Assembly: GCF_016908515.1 (NCBI RefSeq)
Contig: NZ_JAFBEA010000003.1
Span: 62,001 to 126,000, forward strand
Source of the DNA: Virgibacillus halotolerans
Lineage (GTDB): Bacteria > Bacillota > Bacilli > Bacillales > Amphibacillaceae
Direction: 5' to 3'
Length of the DNA: 64,000 nucleotides
Positions 8,506 to 17,656 of this stretch are shown here, piece after piece. The notes under the pieces were generated by a model. The model was not told the origin of the DNA. It made no database searches and saw only the letters and a program-made list of their open reading frames with translations. The stretch's first letter is position 1, and the number at the start of each line of letters is the position of its first letter. A program made the position numbers and the translations under genes.

Positions 8506-8546
8506 CTTTATTTCAAACTTACAATTGTTGTGGCTTTGAAATAAAG
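8506..8546. repeat. 12-bp inverted repeat
   Basis: Perfect arms CTTTATTTCAAA (8506-8517) and TTTGAAATAAAG (8535-8546) lie in the otherwise empty spacer after the WYL gene. It could be a terminator without a T-tract or an operator. Confidence 0.5.
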
Positions 8547-8578
8547 TTTAACTGTTTGTAAGAAAAGTTGTACCGTTT

Positions 8579-8616
8579 TACCCCTTTGGATACTTGTGTC
8601 TAAAGGGGTATTTTTC
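8579..8616 (+). terminator. Intrinsic terminator upstream of the cad operon
   Basis: Stem TACCCCTTT (8579-8587) / AAAGGGGTA (8602-8610) followed by TTTTT. It closes off transcription from the WYL gene. Confidence 0.8.
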
Positions 8617-8666
8617 CCTTTGGTTAGTAATAAAGGTAAGTACAACTATTCTATAACTGTTTAATC

Positions 8667-8730
8667 TTGACACACATATTAAAAAATATTAATATGATAA
8701 CAGTATAACATATTAGAAATACCTAATGTG
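8667..8730 (+). promoter_or_regulatory. Promoter and operator of the arsR-cadA unit
   Basis: TTGACA at 8667-8672, with an AT-rich -10 (TAATAT, 8690-8695) at 17-bp spacing. Downstream is a dyad CATATTAG (8709-8716) / CCTAATGTG (8722-8730) with one mismatch. This is the likely ArsR operator, lying between promoter and RBS as in other metal-sensing ArsR systems. Confidence 0.6.
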
Positions 8731-8749
8731 ATTAACAGGAGGACAATGC

Positions 8750-9070
8750 ATGTTAAAAGTTGATATGGACACAAAGGTAAAGTTCCTACATGGATTTTCA
8801 CATAAAACACGAATTCAAATACTCGAATGTATAAAAAACAATGAAAAAACTGTAACACAAATAATTGAGGATATAAGATCCAGCCAATCGAGCATTTCAC
8901 AACACCTAGCTTGTTTAAAGGGCTGTGGCCTTGTTGTGGGAAGACAAGAAGGGAAATATGTGTATTACAGCTTGCGGAATCAAAAAGTACGCGAATTATT
9001 GACAATGTTTGATGATGTCCTTGAAGATGTGGAAAACGATGTTGCATGTTGTGAAAATCATATAAGTTAG
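8750..9070 (+). CDS. ArsR-family metal sensor, CmtR-like
   Basis: A 106-residue repressor with AGGAGG at 8738-8743. The HTH is SSQSSISQHLACLKGCGLVV (residues 44-63). Cys55 and Cys59 lie in the recognition-helix motif HLACLKGCG, which mirrors the HLSCLRGCG of mycobacterial CmtR, whose Cys pair plus a C-terminal Cys bind Cd(II)/Pb(II). Here the C-terminal ligand would be Cys100 or Cys101 (VACCENH). This arrangement differs from the staphylococcal CadC N-terminal site. It is the first gene of an operon with the CadA pump (12-bp gap). Cd/Pb specificity is inference. Confidence 0.9.
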   Translation: MLKVDMDTKVKFLHGFSHKTRIQILECIKNNEKTVTQIIEDIRSSQSSISQHLACLKGCGLVVGRQEGKYVYYSLRNQKVRELLTMFDDVLEDVENDVACCENHIS

Positions 9071-9082
9071 GGTGTTGTTATT

Positions 9083-11563
9083 ATGTCAGATAAATGTTGC
9101 AGTTCAAATGAAAATGGGCATTTAAATACCCAAGATAATAAAGGCTGTTGCAGTAATCAACCAGAAAAGGTAGAATCCCCAAATAGGAAAGAAACCGATA
9201 GTTGTTGTAGCAGTAATGTTGAAAAACCTTCAAGTAGCAACAATACTTCTGCTATTGGTGAAAAGATAGAATATCGAGTACATGGAATGGATTGTCCTTC
9301 TTGTGCTTTAACCATAGAAAAAGGATTAAGTAGGTTAAAAGATATTCAAGAGGCAAAAGTAAATTACAATACTGCAAAACTGCAAGTGGTCGGTAAAGGT
9401 AGTTCTTCGTTTGAGCAAGTAGAAAATGAAGTTCAAAAGCTTGGGTTTAAGGCTGAACCAATCCAACAAAACAACAGTGTCAGGACATATGATGTTGAAG
9501 GAATGGACTGTGGCAGTTGTGCCATAAGTATTGAAAATCATTTAAATACCATTCCGGCTGTTAATAACGTCAGTGTAAACTTTTCAACTGGAAAAATGAA
9601 AGTGGAACACGAAAATAGTGTGGATGAAATTGTTTCAGAAGTGTCTAAAATAGGTTACAAAGCTTCTTTGCATACAAACAGTAAATCTGAGGAAACGAAA
9701 AAAAACAAAGAGGGCTATGGATTAATTACCCTCTCAGGTATTTTAATTGCGCTTGGTTTTATAGGTTCTTATAATGGGATTTCGCCATTAATGACAATCA
9801 TTTTGTATGCCATTGCTCTCGTTATAAGTGGCTATAAGCCTGTAAAGAGTGCTTATTATGCTATCAAAAGTCGTTCGCTGGATATGAATGTTCTAATGTC
9901 AGCCGCAGCAATCGGGGCAGCAGTAATTGGAGAATGGTTTGAAGGTGCAACAGTAGTATGGCTATTTGCCTTAGGCACTGCACTTCAGAATAGGTCGATG
10001 GAACAAACAAGGAAATCCATCCGAAATCTAATAGACTTAGCGCCATCAGAAGCTTGGATTAAAGTTGGGTTAGAATTAGTTAAAAAGCCGGTAGATAACG
10101 TTTCGGTTGGTGAAATTGTAGTTATTAAACCCGGTGATCGAATCCCATTAGACGGTGAAATCATCCAAGGTGATACGAGTGTTAATCAGGCACCTATAAC
10201 TGGCGAATCAATTCCTGTCGATAAGATAATCGGAGACACAGTGTATGCAGGAACAATTAATGAAAGTGGTTCAATTGAAATCAGAGTAACAAAGTTAGTC
10301 GAGGATACGAGCCTTTCAAAAATTATTCATTTGGTTGAAGAAGCACAGGAACAAAAGGCACCTACACAAGCGTTTATCGATAAGTTTGCAAGTATTTATA
10401 CGCCTATCGTATTTGTTTTAGCTCTGGTTGTCATTGTTTTGCCACCACTTTTGGGTTTTGGAACATGGGGAGAATGGGCTTATAAAGGACTTGCGTTATT
10501 AGTTGTTGCTTGTCCTTGTGCATTGGTTATTTCTACTCCTGTTGCGATTGTATCTGCTATCGGAAATGCTGCAAAAAATGGCATTTTAATAAAAGGTGGT
10601 ACGTTCCTAGAGAGAGCAGGTGCTATCAAAGCTATTGCATTTGATAAAACAGGTACATTAACGGAAGGAAAGCCAAAGGTTTCCGATATCAAGGCATTAA
10701 CCACCTCAGAAGAAGCATTAATTTCTATCGCATTAACATTAGAAGATTATTCAACACATCCGATAGCTAAAACAATTGTTGCATATGCAAAAGAAAAGGG
10801 AGCTCCGGCTAAAAACGGAGAGTTATTCAAAAATATAGTCGGTAAAGGTGTTCAGGCAACGATCGGTGGAGAAATTCATTATGCTGGTAATGTAAAATTG
10901 TTTGAAGAAATGAATATAACTTTGGGTAATGTTAAGACCGAAGTAGATGAGATACAAAGTCAAGGAAAAACGGTAGTGATCATAGGTACACATCAAGAAA
11001 TAATGGGTATTATCTCTGTTTCTGATACCATTCGAACAACTACTGTGAAGGCATTGAATGGATTGAAACAAGTGGGTGTAGAACAACTTGTCATGTTAAC
11101 TGGTGATAATGAAGGTACCGCAAAAATGATTTCAAACGAAACAAATGTGAATCGATATTTTGCTGAACTATTGCCGGAAGATAAAGTAGATGCGGTTAAA
11201 CAATTACAAAAAGAGGGACACAAAGTAGCCATGGTTGGTGATGGTATAAATGATGCCCCAGCACTTGCCACATCTGATTTAGGGATTGCTATGGGTGGCG
11301 CAGGAACAGATACAGCAATGGAAACTGCAGATATCGTTTTAATGGCAGATAACCTAGAAAAGTTGCCACATACAATTAAACTAAGCAGAAAAGCATTAGC
11401 AATTATCAAACAAAATATCTGGTTTTCCTTGATTGTAAAGTTTATTGCGTTAGTTCTTATATTCCCAGGGTGGCTTACCCTTTGGATGGCTGTATTGAGT
11501 GATACAGGGGCCGCTATCATCGTAATTTTGAATGCACTACGACTTTTAAAAGTCAAAGGTTAA
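9083..11563 (+). CDS. cadA: Cd2+/Zn2+/Pb2+-exporting P1B-type ATPase
   Basis: An 826-residue heavy-metal pump. The N-terminus has three CC pairs (residues 5-6, 22-23, 41-42) in Ser/Asn-rich linkers, then two HMA domains with GMDCPSC (68-74) and GMDCGSC (140-146). The transmembrane metal site is CPC (477-479), the phosphorylation site is DKTGT (521-525), and the hinge motif GDGINDAP follows. The last helix carries the SDTGA Asp typical of Zn/Cd/Pb pumps. It exports divalent soft metals using ATP. Co-transcribed with the CmtR-like sensor. The extra CC motifs could widen metal capture. Confidence 0.95.
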   Translation: MSDKCCSSNENGHLNTQDNKGCCSNQPEKVESPNRKETDSCCSSNVEKPSSSNNTSAIGEKIEYRVHGMDCPSCALTIEKGLSRLKDIQEAKVNYNTAKLQVVGKGSSSFEQVENEVQKLGFKAEPIQQNNSVRTYDVEGMDCGSCAISIENHLNTIPAVNNVSVNFSTGKMKVEHENSVDEIVSEVSKIGYKASLHTNSKSEETKKNKEGYGLITLSGILIALGFIGSYNGISPLMTIILYAIALVISGYKPVKSAYYAIKSRSLDMNVLMSAAAIGAAVIGEWFEGATVVWLFALGTALQNRSMEQTRKSIRNLIDLAPSEAWIKVGLELVKKPVDNVSVGEIVVIKPGDRIPLDGEIIQGDTSVNQAPITGESIPVDKIIGDTVYAGTINESGSIEIRVTKLVEDTSLSKIIHLVEEAQEQKAPTQAFIDKFASIYTPIVFVLALVVIVLPPLLGFGTWGEWAYKGLALLVVACPCALVISTPVAIVSAIGNAAKNGILIKGGTFLERAGAIKAIAFDKTGTLTEGKPKVSDIKALTTSEEALISIALTLEDYSTHPIAKTIVAYAKEKGAPAKNGELFKNIVGKGVQATIGGEIHYAGNVKLFEEMNITLGNVKTEVDEIQSQGKTVVIIGTHQEIMGIISVSDTIRTTTVKALNGLKQVGVEQLVMLTGDNEGTAKMISNETNVNRYFAELLPEDKVDAVKQLQKEGHKVAMVGDGINDAPALATSDLGIAMGGAGTDTAMETADIVLMADNLEKLPHTIKLSRKALAIIKQNIWFSLIVKFIALVLIFPGWLTLWMAVLSDTGAAIIVILNALRLLKVKG

Positions 11564-11567
11564 TTCT

Positions 11568-11606
11568 AAACATAATGTTCAATCAACCTGATTGAACATT
11601 ATGTTT
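11568..11606 (+). terminator. Perfect 18-bp stem-loop after cadA
   Basis: Arms 11568-11585 and 11589-11606 are fully complementary with a 3-base loop. No T-tract follows, so it may act by stabilising the 3' end or as a weak terminator. Confidence 0.65.
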
Positions 11607-11798
11607 ACCGAGTTTCTCTAGGTCGCAGGAATACTATAGATATTTCCTTGCTTGGAAAAGAAATTACTTCATTTCCTTTTAGATTTTAACTTACACACTT
11701 TATTTATAAGGAACGTATTTTAGTTGAGTGCAACCATGAATAGCAAAGGTTGCACTTAGTTTGCCATCCTAGATTTTGATGAAGCCGATTTTTACATG

Positions 11799-13859
11799 TT
11801 ATTTTCTATTCCAAAAACGTTGCTGGGCAATGGCGGAGACAAATTCTTCCCCAAAGTTAGGATTGTTTGAGCTGAAAATGACCCCGGGTGAATTACTTAC
11901 ACCTAGCGCTTGGAAATAAGGCCGTGCAGTTGTTGCAACACCAATTGGTTTGTAATGTTCGTATGCCACTCTTATGAATGTATTGATGTCAGACTTGAAT
12001 TTTGCTTCGTTTTTAGGGTTCCCGCCAACTACATAAAGGGAATCAAGTAGATAAGGACTTGTTGTAAGAAATGTTTCGTCAACTTTGAGTTCTGTGCCAT
12101 CCGTACCAGTGACAGTACCAAGCGTTTCACTTACGATAACAACAAAAACGCCATATTGTTGTAATAAGTTAAGCACCTTGGTTACCTCATTACCATTAAA
12201 ACCATCACCAATCAGTATACCTACTTTTTGTGTATAAGCATACTTAGGTGTATTGGACTGGCTAAGAGAAGGGTAACTTGTAGAAACAGGAACATTGGAA
12301 CCACTTGGGCGATCAACACCAACATTATCAGCCACAATATTAGCCATTTCTTTATCAACATTGACAAGTATATCAACAACTTGCTGACGAACAGATTCGC
12401 TCTTTACACTACCAACTTGATAGCTTAATCCCTCGATAGTATGCTGCTTTTCCACAGGGGTCAAACTATTCCAAAATATCCTCGGTTGCGAAAAGTAATC
12501 CTTAAACGATTCGCTCCTAGCTCTAATTTTGTAGCCATCTACTTTGCCAGGATAATCTTTGTACCCGCCTTCTTCTGGTGGGACCGTGTATGGCGTGTTA
12601 TCTCCTAGCGAGTTTTTATGATAGTTTACTTTGTCAACATCGATTCGTTGTCGCATAGCCCCTCGTCGTTGGTTATTATGAAAAGGGCATATTGGCTGAT
12701 TAATTGGTAACTCAGTGTAATTCGAGCTACCGAGTCGATGTTGTTGTGTATCTCGATACGCCAGTAATCTTCCCTGCAAAACAGGGTCATTAGAAAAATC
12801 AATTCCTGGAACGACATTTGCGGGATTAAATGCAACCTGTTCAGACTCCGTAAAGTAATTATCAATATTTCTATTTAATGTCAACTTACCAATCATTTCA
12901 ACTGGAACGAGCTCTTCTGGCCAAAACTTTGCAGGATCTAGCACATCAAAGTCGTATTTAAATTCATCCTCCATCGAAATCAGCTGGACGCCTAGCTCGT
13001 ATTCGGGAAAAGCACCTTTATCAATGGCCTCCCTTAGATCCCTTCTGTGAAAGTCGGGATCGAGTCCCCCGATTTTTAGTGACTCATCCTGCATTAGTGA
13101 ATGGACACCAAGAACAGGCTTCCAAACATACCTCACAAAGGTTGCTACATCTTGATCGTTAACAAATAGATACGTATTAATGGACCATGATTCCATCATT
13201 CGATAGCTTCTTAAAATACCACGATCAGACATGATCCACAGTACCATATGGAGTGCTTCATCGTTATTGGCCACATAATCCCAAAAGCGGTCGTGTGCCC
13301 CGGAAGCTGTTGGTATATCATCTGCTTGCTTCGCTTGGTACGCATGCATCGCATCCGGAAACTTCATCGCGTCTTGATTAATTAACACAGGCATTGCAAT
13401 CGTTGTTAAATCAACATTTCCTTCTTCTGTATAAAGCTTAACCCCCTTACACCGTAAATCTCTTGCTGTATCATAGGATCCTTTAGCTCCCTGTACAGTA
13501 GAAAAACGAACAGTTATTGGCGTCTTTTTACCCGCTTCCTGTAAGAATCCAGCTTTTGTCACCTGTTTCATGGACTGATAACATTCAAACTCACCATATG
13601 CACTGTATCCCCTTGCATGAACCACTCTTTCTGGTATCTCCTCATGGACAAAATGTGACATCTTTTCTAAAAACTCATAGTCTTGACGTAATGAAGGACC
13701 ACGCACACCCGCTTTTAATTGATCCTGATCTTGTGATCTTTTTTTTCCTTCCTGCGTTGTCATTGGTTTTCCGAAGTCCGATATACGGTGACGATCCAAT
13801 TGCTCTTGTTTCTTATTTTTATTATCTGGATTTTGGTTTCTTGATGACTTCTCATCCAT
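11799..13859 (-). CDS. Large-subunit (KatE/HPII-like) catalase, divergent active site
   Basis: The start is ATG 13859 behind GGTGGGTG; the GTG at 13874 overlaps that RBS. The product is 686 aa, the length of large clade-2 catalases, with a C-terminal DJ-1/PfpI-like domain (KVGILIGDGFNGNEV onward). The catalytic His region ERVVHARGY and the proximal haem Tyr motif RLLAYRDTQQHRLG are present. However, where catalases have DLVGNN(T/I)P, this protein reads DLTTIAMP: both candidate distal Asn residues are replaced. The RDPRGFA segment is also altered (RDLRCKG). It may be a divergent subfamily with reduced or different activity. Monocistronic. Confidence 0.88.
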   Translation of the reverse strand: MDEKSSRNQNPDNKNKKQEQLDRHRISDFGKPMTTQEGKKRSQDQDQLKAGVRGPSLRQDYEFLEKMSHFVHEEIPERVVHARGYSAYGEFECYQSMKQVTKAGFLQEAGKKTPITVRFSTVQGAKGSYDTARDLRCKGVKLYTEEGNVDLTTIAMPVLINQDAMKFPDAMHAYQAKQADDIPTASGAHDRFWDYVANNDEALHMVLWIMSDRGILRSYRMMESWSINTYLFVNDQDVATFVRYVWKPVLGVHSLMQDESLKIGGLDPDFHRRDLREAIDKGAFPEYELGVQLISMEDEFKYDFDVLDPAKFWPEELVPVEMIGKLTLNRNIDNYFTESEQVAFNPANVVPGIDFSNDPVLQGRLLAYRDTQQHRLGSSNYTELPINQPICPFHNNQRRGAMRQRIDVDKVNYHKNSLGDNTPYTVPPEEGGYKDYPGKVDGYKIRARSESFKDYFSQPRIFWNSLTPVEKQHTIEGLSYQVGSVKSESVRQQVVDILVNVDKEMANIVADNVGVDRPSGSNVPVSTSYPSLSQSNTPKYAYTQKVGILIGDGFNGNEVTKVLNLLQQYGVFVVIVSETLGTVTGTDGTELKVDETFLTTSPYLLDSLYVVGGNPKNEAKFKSDINTFIRVAYEHYKPIGVATTARPYFQALGVSNSPGVIFSSNNPNFGEEFVSAIAQQRFWNRK

Positions 13860-14100
13860 GATGTATGCACCCACCCTATGATATAAGATTTTAATTCCAT
13901 TTATATGTTTATGCAGTTTTTCTAAACCTAGAACAGACCTTATTTAGGATGTCAGCTTTGAACTAGGAAAGGCCACAAACTGATAAGAAAGGTTACATAG
14001 TTTGTACGATAGTCCTAATAATAAAGATGTCAAAGTTAACTGTTGTAAGTGTTGCTGAACTACGGCTAACAAAATCAAAATATGGAAAGTGGTGAATCCA

Positions 14101-14970
14101 ATGGAAGAAAATAAACATCATGGTATGAAAGACGCAATGGAGGGCCAATTTCTGCCAATGTTCTCTTTTTCAAGTGGTATGGGACAAGAGGTACTTCCTG
14201 ACCTTTACTGTTACACGAACCAAATTGTGAATGTGTGTTTAGTGGGGGACCCAGAAAAAACAGATGAGTGGGTTTTAATTGACACTGGTATGCCTGAATC
14301 GGTCAACAGTATTATTAAGGTAGTAGAAGACCGTTTCGGAGAAAATAGTAAACCAAAAGCGATCATACAGACACACGGTCATTTTGACCATGTAGGTTCC
14401 GTAGTAGATTTGGTAGAAAAATGGGGCATTCCAGTATATGCACACGAGGCGGAGTTGCCTTTTTTAACTGGAAAACAAAGTTACCCAGAGCCAGATGGAT
14501 CGGTTGAAGGCGGACTTGTGGCCAAAATGTCCCCGATGTTTCCGAATGAACCAGTTGATTTAGGAACCAACATAGAAGCGCTACCTTCTGACGGAAGTAT
14601 CCCCCATATGCCTGGTTGGAGATGGCTCCATACACCAGGACATGCACCAGGACACATATCCTTATTCAGAGATGAAGACCGTGCACTCATTGCGGGTGAC
14701 GCATTTGTTACGGTGAAACAAGAATCGCTTTATAAGGTGGTGACGCAAGAAGAGGAGATCAATGGTCCTCCGAGATATTTAACCACGGATTGGGATGCGG
14801 CTAGAAAGTCTGTTGAGAAACTAGAAGCTTTAAAGCCTGCAGTTGCGGTGACTGGACACGGGCATCCAATGTCCGGCGATGAGCTTTTAGATGGTTTGGA
14901 AAGATTGGTAAGGGAATTTGATCATATTGCTATTCCGGATTACGGACGCTTTGTAAATCGCAAACAATGA
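14101..14970 (+). CDS. MBL-fold metallo-hydrolase
   Basis: A 289-residue metallo-beta-lactamase-fold enzyme. The start is ATG 14101, preceded by AAAGTGGTGA; in-frame GTG codons at 14089 and 14092 overlap this RBS. The metal motif is TQTHGHFDHVG-like (IIQTHGHFDHVG), then HTPGHAPGHISLF, IAGDAF and a C-terminal TGHGHPM. These provide the His/Asp ligands for two metals. Its size and C-terminal GHGHPMSG resemble SufW/YflN-type hydrolases of bacilli. Substrate unknown; it stands alone and ends in a terminator. Confidence 0.88.
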   Translation: MEENKHHGMKDAMEGQFLPMFSFSSGMGQEVLPDLYCYTNQIVNVCLVGDPEKTDEWVLIDTGMPESVNSIIKVVEDRFGENSKPKAIIQTHGHFDHVGSVVDLVEKWGIPVYAHEAELPFLTGKQSYPEPDGSVEGGLVAKMSPMFPNEPVDLGTNIEALPSDGSIPHMPGWRWLHTPGHAPGHISLFRDEDRALIAGDAFVTVKQESLYKVVTQEEEINGPPRYLTTDWDAARKSVEKLEALKPAVAVTGHGHPMSGDELLDGLERLVREFDHIAIPDYGRFVNRKQ

Positions 14971-14997
14971 TTTTACTATAATAAGAAATATGAGGGT

Positions 14998-15040
14998 GGC
15001 TCAAAATATCCATAAACAAATTTTGAGTCATTTTGTTTTG
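14998..15040 (+). terminator. Intrinsic terminator of the MBL gene
   Basis: Stem GGCTCAAAAT (14998-15007) / ATTTTGAGTC (15020-15029) with one G-U pair, then ATTTTGTTTTG. Confidence 0.75.
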
Positions 15041-15367
15041 AAGAATAAGAGAAGGTTCTTTTAGTTTGATTCTATATTAATGGAATTGGATATGGGGGCA
15101 TCGTATGGGTAACCTTTTAATAAAAACTACCTACAGAAAATAAATTTGTTTATAATCCCCTGCATTTTCCCATCGTACAATCGCATCCTGCTTTCAGCCT
15201 AACATCATGTACTAAGCACTTCAGAAAGGAAAAAGAAAAAGGCGGATAGACTCCAATGTAAATATAATTTTCACCCTTTTTTTGCTATTTTTATTATATG
15301 AAAGTAACTTCTTTGATCCTCTGTTTTATGTTATAATCCAATTTGCCATTAAAAAGTTTATAGTTTT
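15041..15367. other. Intergenic region, no gene seen
   Basis: About 330 bp between the MBL terminator and the riboswitch. TATAAT at 15333-15338 is a plausible -10 for the nupG leader transcript. No RBS-preceded ORF is convincing. Confidence 0.4.
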
Positions 15368-15521
15368 CACTCATATAATCGCAGGGATATGGCCTGCAAG
15401 TTTCTACCGAGCCCCGTAAAGGTTTCGACTATGAGTAGCGATATATTTGTGTTCTACAATTTTATTGGGGACCCAGGAAATATTGTTTACTCATCTAGAT
15501 GGGGACATTTCCTGGGTTTTT
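15368..15521 (+). promoter_or_regulatory. Guanine-sensing purine riboswitch of nupG
   Basis: The aptamer spans 15368-15437. The P1 arms are CACTCAT (15368-15374) and ATGAGTAG (15431-15438). The core TATAATCGC, GATATGG, GTTTCTACC and GACTATG matches the xpt-type purine riboswitch. The specificity base in GACTATG is C, which denotes guanine/hypoxanthine rather than adenine. The expression platform is the terminator at 15472-15521. A segment ACTCAT in the terminator loop (about 15490-15495) can pair with the 3' P1 strand, consistent with a ligand-induced OFF switch. Confidence 0.93.
15472..15521 (+). terminator. Riboswitch-controlled terminator
   Basis: Stem CCCAGGAAAT (15472-15481) / ATTTCCTGGG (15507-15516) followed by TTTTT, 90 bp before nupG. 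Confidence 0.9.
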
Positions 15522-15610
15522 GTTCTGCGTAAATGTTAGAAGATTGAAGTGAAAATAATGGTGGCTAAATGGTTATGCTTTACAACTTAGAATTACAGAA
15601 GGAGTAAAAA

Positions 15611-16813
15611 ATGATGTATTTTATTATTAATGTTATTGGGATTTTAACCGTACTAGGCTTAAGCTTTCTTTTATCGTTCAATAAAAAGCAAATAGCCATA
15701 AAGCCAATTATTATTTTGTTTGTATTACAATTAGCTACCACTTGGTTCATGTTATCAACTGATATTGGCGGTAAAGTGATTACATTAATTGCGGACTTCT
15801 TCCTTTGGTTAATTAGTAGTGGTATGTCTGGTGTGAATTTTATATTTGGAGACTTTGCACCGCTTGATGGCTCCACATTTACATTTTTCATGAATGTATT
15901 AATGCCAATCATTTTTATTGTAGTATTCTTTGATATTTTAACTTACTTTGGTATCCTACCTGCTATGATTAATGGAATTGGGTGGCTGTTTTCTAAAATT
16001 GCGAAGACGAATCGGTTTGAGAGCTTTTATGCGATACAAGTTATGTTTTTGGGAAACAATGAGGCATTGGCGGTAACGCGCAGCCAATTAAATAAAATGA
16101 GTGACAAGCGGCTCTTAACGATTGCTATGATTAGTATGTCTTGTGTGAGCGCAGGAATGATAGGGGGCTATTTACAAGTATTGGGACCGAAATATGTTTT
16201 AACGGCGATTCCACTCAATGCAATAGGGGCATTAATCATTACCTCTTTAATTAATCCCTATGAAGTAACCAAGGAAGAGGATATTGATTACGCTCCATCG
16301 AAATCTGAAAAGGATAACTTTTTTAATATGATTTCAAACAGTATGTTAACGGGTGGTAAACTGGCAATAATCATTGCGGTCATGCTTATTGGCTTTGTAT
16401 CACTCATTACAGCCTTGAACACCTTTTTAGGATTGATTAATAATCAACTTTCACTTGAAAATATTTTTGGGATAATCTTTTCACCAATTAGCTTCTTGAT
16501 GGGGGTGGAAGTATCACAAGTATTTGCAGTTGGGCAGTTGATGGGTGTAAAAATTGTTACAAATGAGTTTGTGGCTATGCAGAGCTTAAGTGAAATAATT
16601 TCCACCTTAAATCCACATACCGAGGCAGTTATCTCTACGTTTCTTGTTTCTTTCTGTAACTTTACAACAATCGGAATTATTCTAGGAAGTATGCAAGCAT
16701 TATTTGGAGAAGGAAAATCTAAATTTATTGCAAAATATACAGGGTTATTATTAGTAAGCGGGATTCTAGTATCTAGTTTAACTGCGATGGTTGTAGGATT
16801 GTTCGTTTGGTAA
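15611..16813 (+). CDS. nupG: Concentrative purine nucleoside transporter
   Basis: A 400-residue CNT-family permease with about 9-10 hydrophobic segments. Family signatures include VMFLGNNEALAVTRSQLNKM and the C-terminal half with STLNPHTEAVISTFLVSFCNF. RBS AAGGAG precedes ATG 15611. The guanine riboswitch directly upstream matches the known regulation of B. subtilis nupG (yxjA), an importer of purine nucleosides. The combination of family and riboswitch makes the assignment strong. High intracellular guanine would switch transcription off. Confidence 0.93.
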   Translation: MMYFIINVIGILTVLGLSFLLSFNKKQIAIKPIIILFVLQLATTWFMLSTDIGGKVITLIADFFLWLISSGMSGVNFIFGDFAPLDGSTFTFFMNVLMPIIFIVVFFDILTYFGILPAMINGIGWLFSKIAKTNRFESFYAIQVMFLGNNEALAVTRSQLNKMSDKRLLTIAMISMSCVSAGMIGGYLQVLGPKYVLTAIPLNAIGALIITSLINPYEVTKEEDIDYAPSKSEKDNFFNMISNSMLTGGKLAIIIAVMLIGFVSLITALNTFLGLINNQLSLENIFGIIFSPISFLMGVEVSQVFAVGQLMGVKIVTNEFVAMQSLSEIISTLNPHTEAVISTFLVSFCNFTTIGIILGSMQALFGEGKSKFIAKYTGLLLVSGILVSSLTAMVVGLFVW

Positions 16814-16840
16814 AAAAACATTAATTGGAGGTAGTTTGCT

Positions 16841-17362
16841 ATGGATAGACACAACCCGCAATATTATATATCCAATCTTGGATTAGTTCCACATCCGGAG
16901 GGTGGATATTATAAGAGGACATTTGAATCTGAGGAGCGGACTTCTGATCAAGAATTGACAGTGAATTTTGAAGGGAAGCGGAAGATGTATACAAGCATTT
17001 ATTTCCTATTAACTTCTAATGACGTATCCCATTTTCACCGTTTGAAATCCGATGAATTATGGTATTATCACGCTGGAAGTCCGTTAACGATTCATATAAT
17101 TGATGAAAATGGAGATTATAAAGAGATTCAGTTAGGGTTAAACATGGAGAGGGGAGAGGTGCCTCAAGCGTTAGTGCCAAAAAACGCTATCTTTGGATCG
17201 TCTGTTATGCATGAGGATGCATTTTCTTTAGTTGGTTGTATGGTTTCCCCAGGTTTTGAATTTCAAGACTTTGAATTATTCTCACAGGAAAATCTTTTAT
17301 CAAAGTATCCGGAATACAAGGATATAATAATGAAGTTAGCATATGAAAAAATTCCGGAATAA
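16841..17362 (+). CDS. DUF985 cupin-fold protein
   Basis: A 173-residue cupin of the DUF985 family. Typical features are the N-terminal GLVPHPEGGYYKRTFES, the metal-site-like HFHRLKSDELWYYHAG, and the C-terminal CMVSPGFEFQDFELF. RBS TGGAGG lies upstream. It lies 27 bp after nupG and could be read from the same riboswitch transcript, since no terminator separates them. The enzymatic role of the family is not established. Confidence 0.88.
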   Translation: MDRHNPQYYISNLGLVPHPEGGYYKRTFESEERTSDQELTVNFEGKRKMYTSIYFLLTSNDVSHFHRLKSDELWYYHAGSPLTIHIIDENGDYKEIQLGLNMERGEVPQALVPKNAIFGSSVMHEDAFSLVGCMVSPGFEFQDFELFSQENLLSKYPEYKDIIMKLAYEKIPE

Positions 17363-17501
17363 ACGAGCGACAATTTGTGGCTTCATAAAGAAAAGCTTTG
17401 CCAGTTTATAAGGGTTTAACCGGGAGAAAAACGATGTATTCGGATGGTTTTTCAATCATCACCCAATAGGTTTTCATCAATCCAAAATCAATACAAATGC
17501 T

Positions 17502-17530
17502 GGCTGGATCCAATACGGATCCGGCCCTTC
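17502..17530 (+). terminator. Terminator-like hairpin after the DUF985 gene
   Basis: GGCTGGATCC (17502-17511) / GGATCCGGCC (17517-17526) with one mismatch pair, followed by CTTCTTT. It lies 140 bp past the gene in a spacer with no other recognised feature. Confidence 0.6.
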
Positions 17531-17613
17531 TTTATGAAACGAGCTTCAGAGAACTTTTGTCTGTTTTTGTGGGCGTAAAACACTTGCATAAAATATTTAA
17601 GTCAGTTACTATG

Positions 17614-17631
17614 TAATTGATCAATCAATAA
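17614..17631 (+). promoter_or_regulatory. TetR operator, site 1
   Basis: An 18-bp imperfect palindrome, TAATTGATCAATCAATAA, just upstream of the TetR RBS. Its reverse complement matches site 2 (18210-18227) at 16 of 18 positions. Confidence 0.65.
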
Positions 17632-17656
17632 ATAAAAACTATAAGGAGATGGAGTA

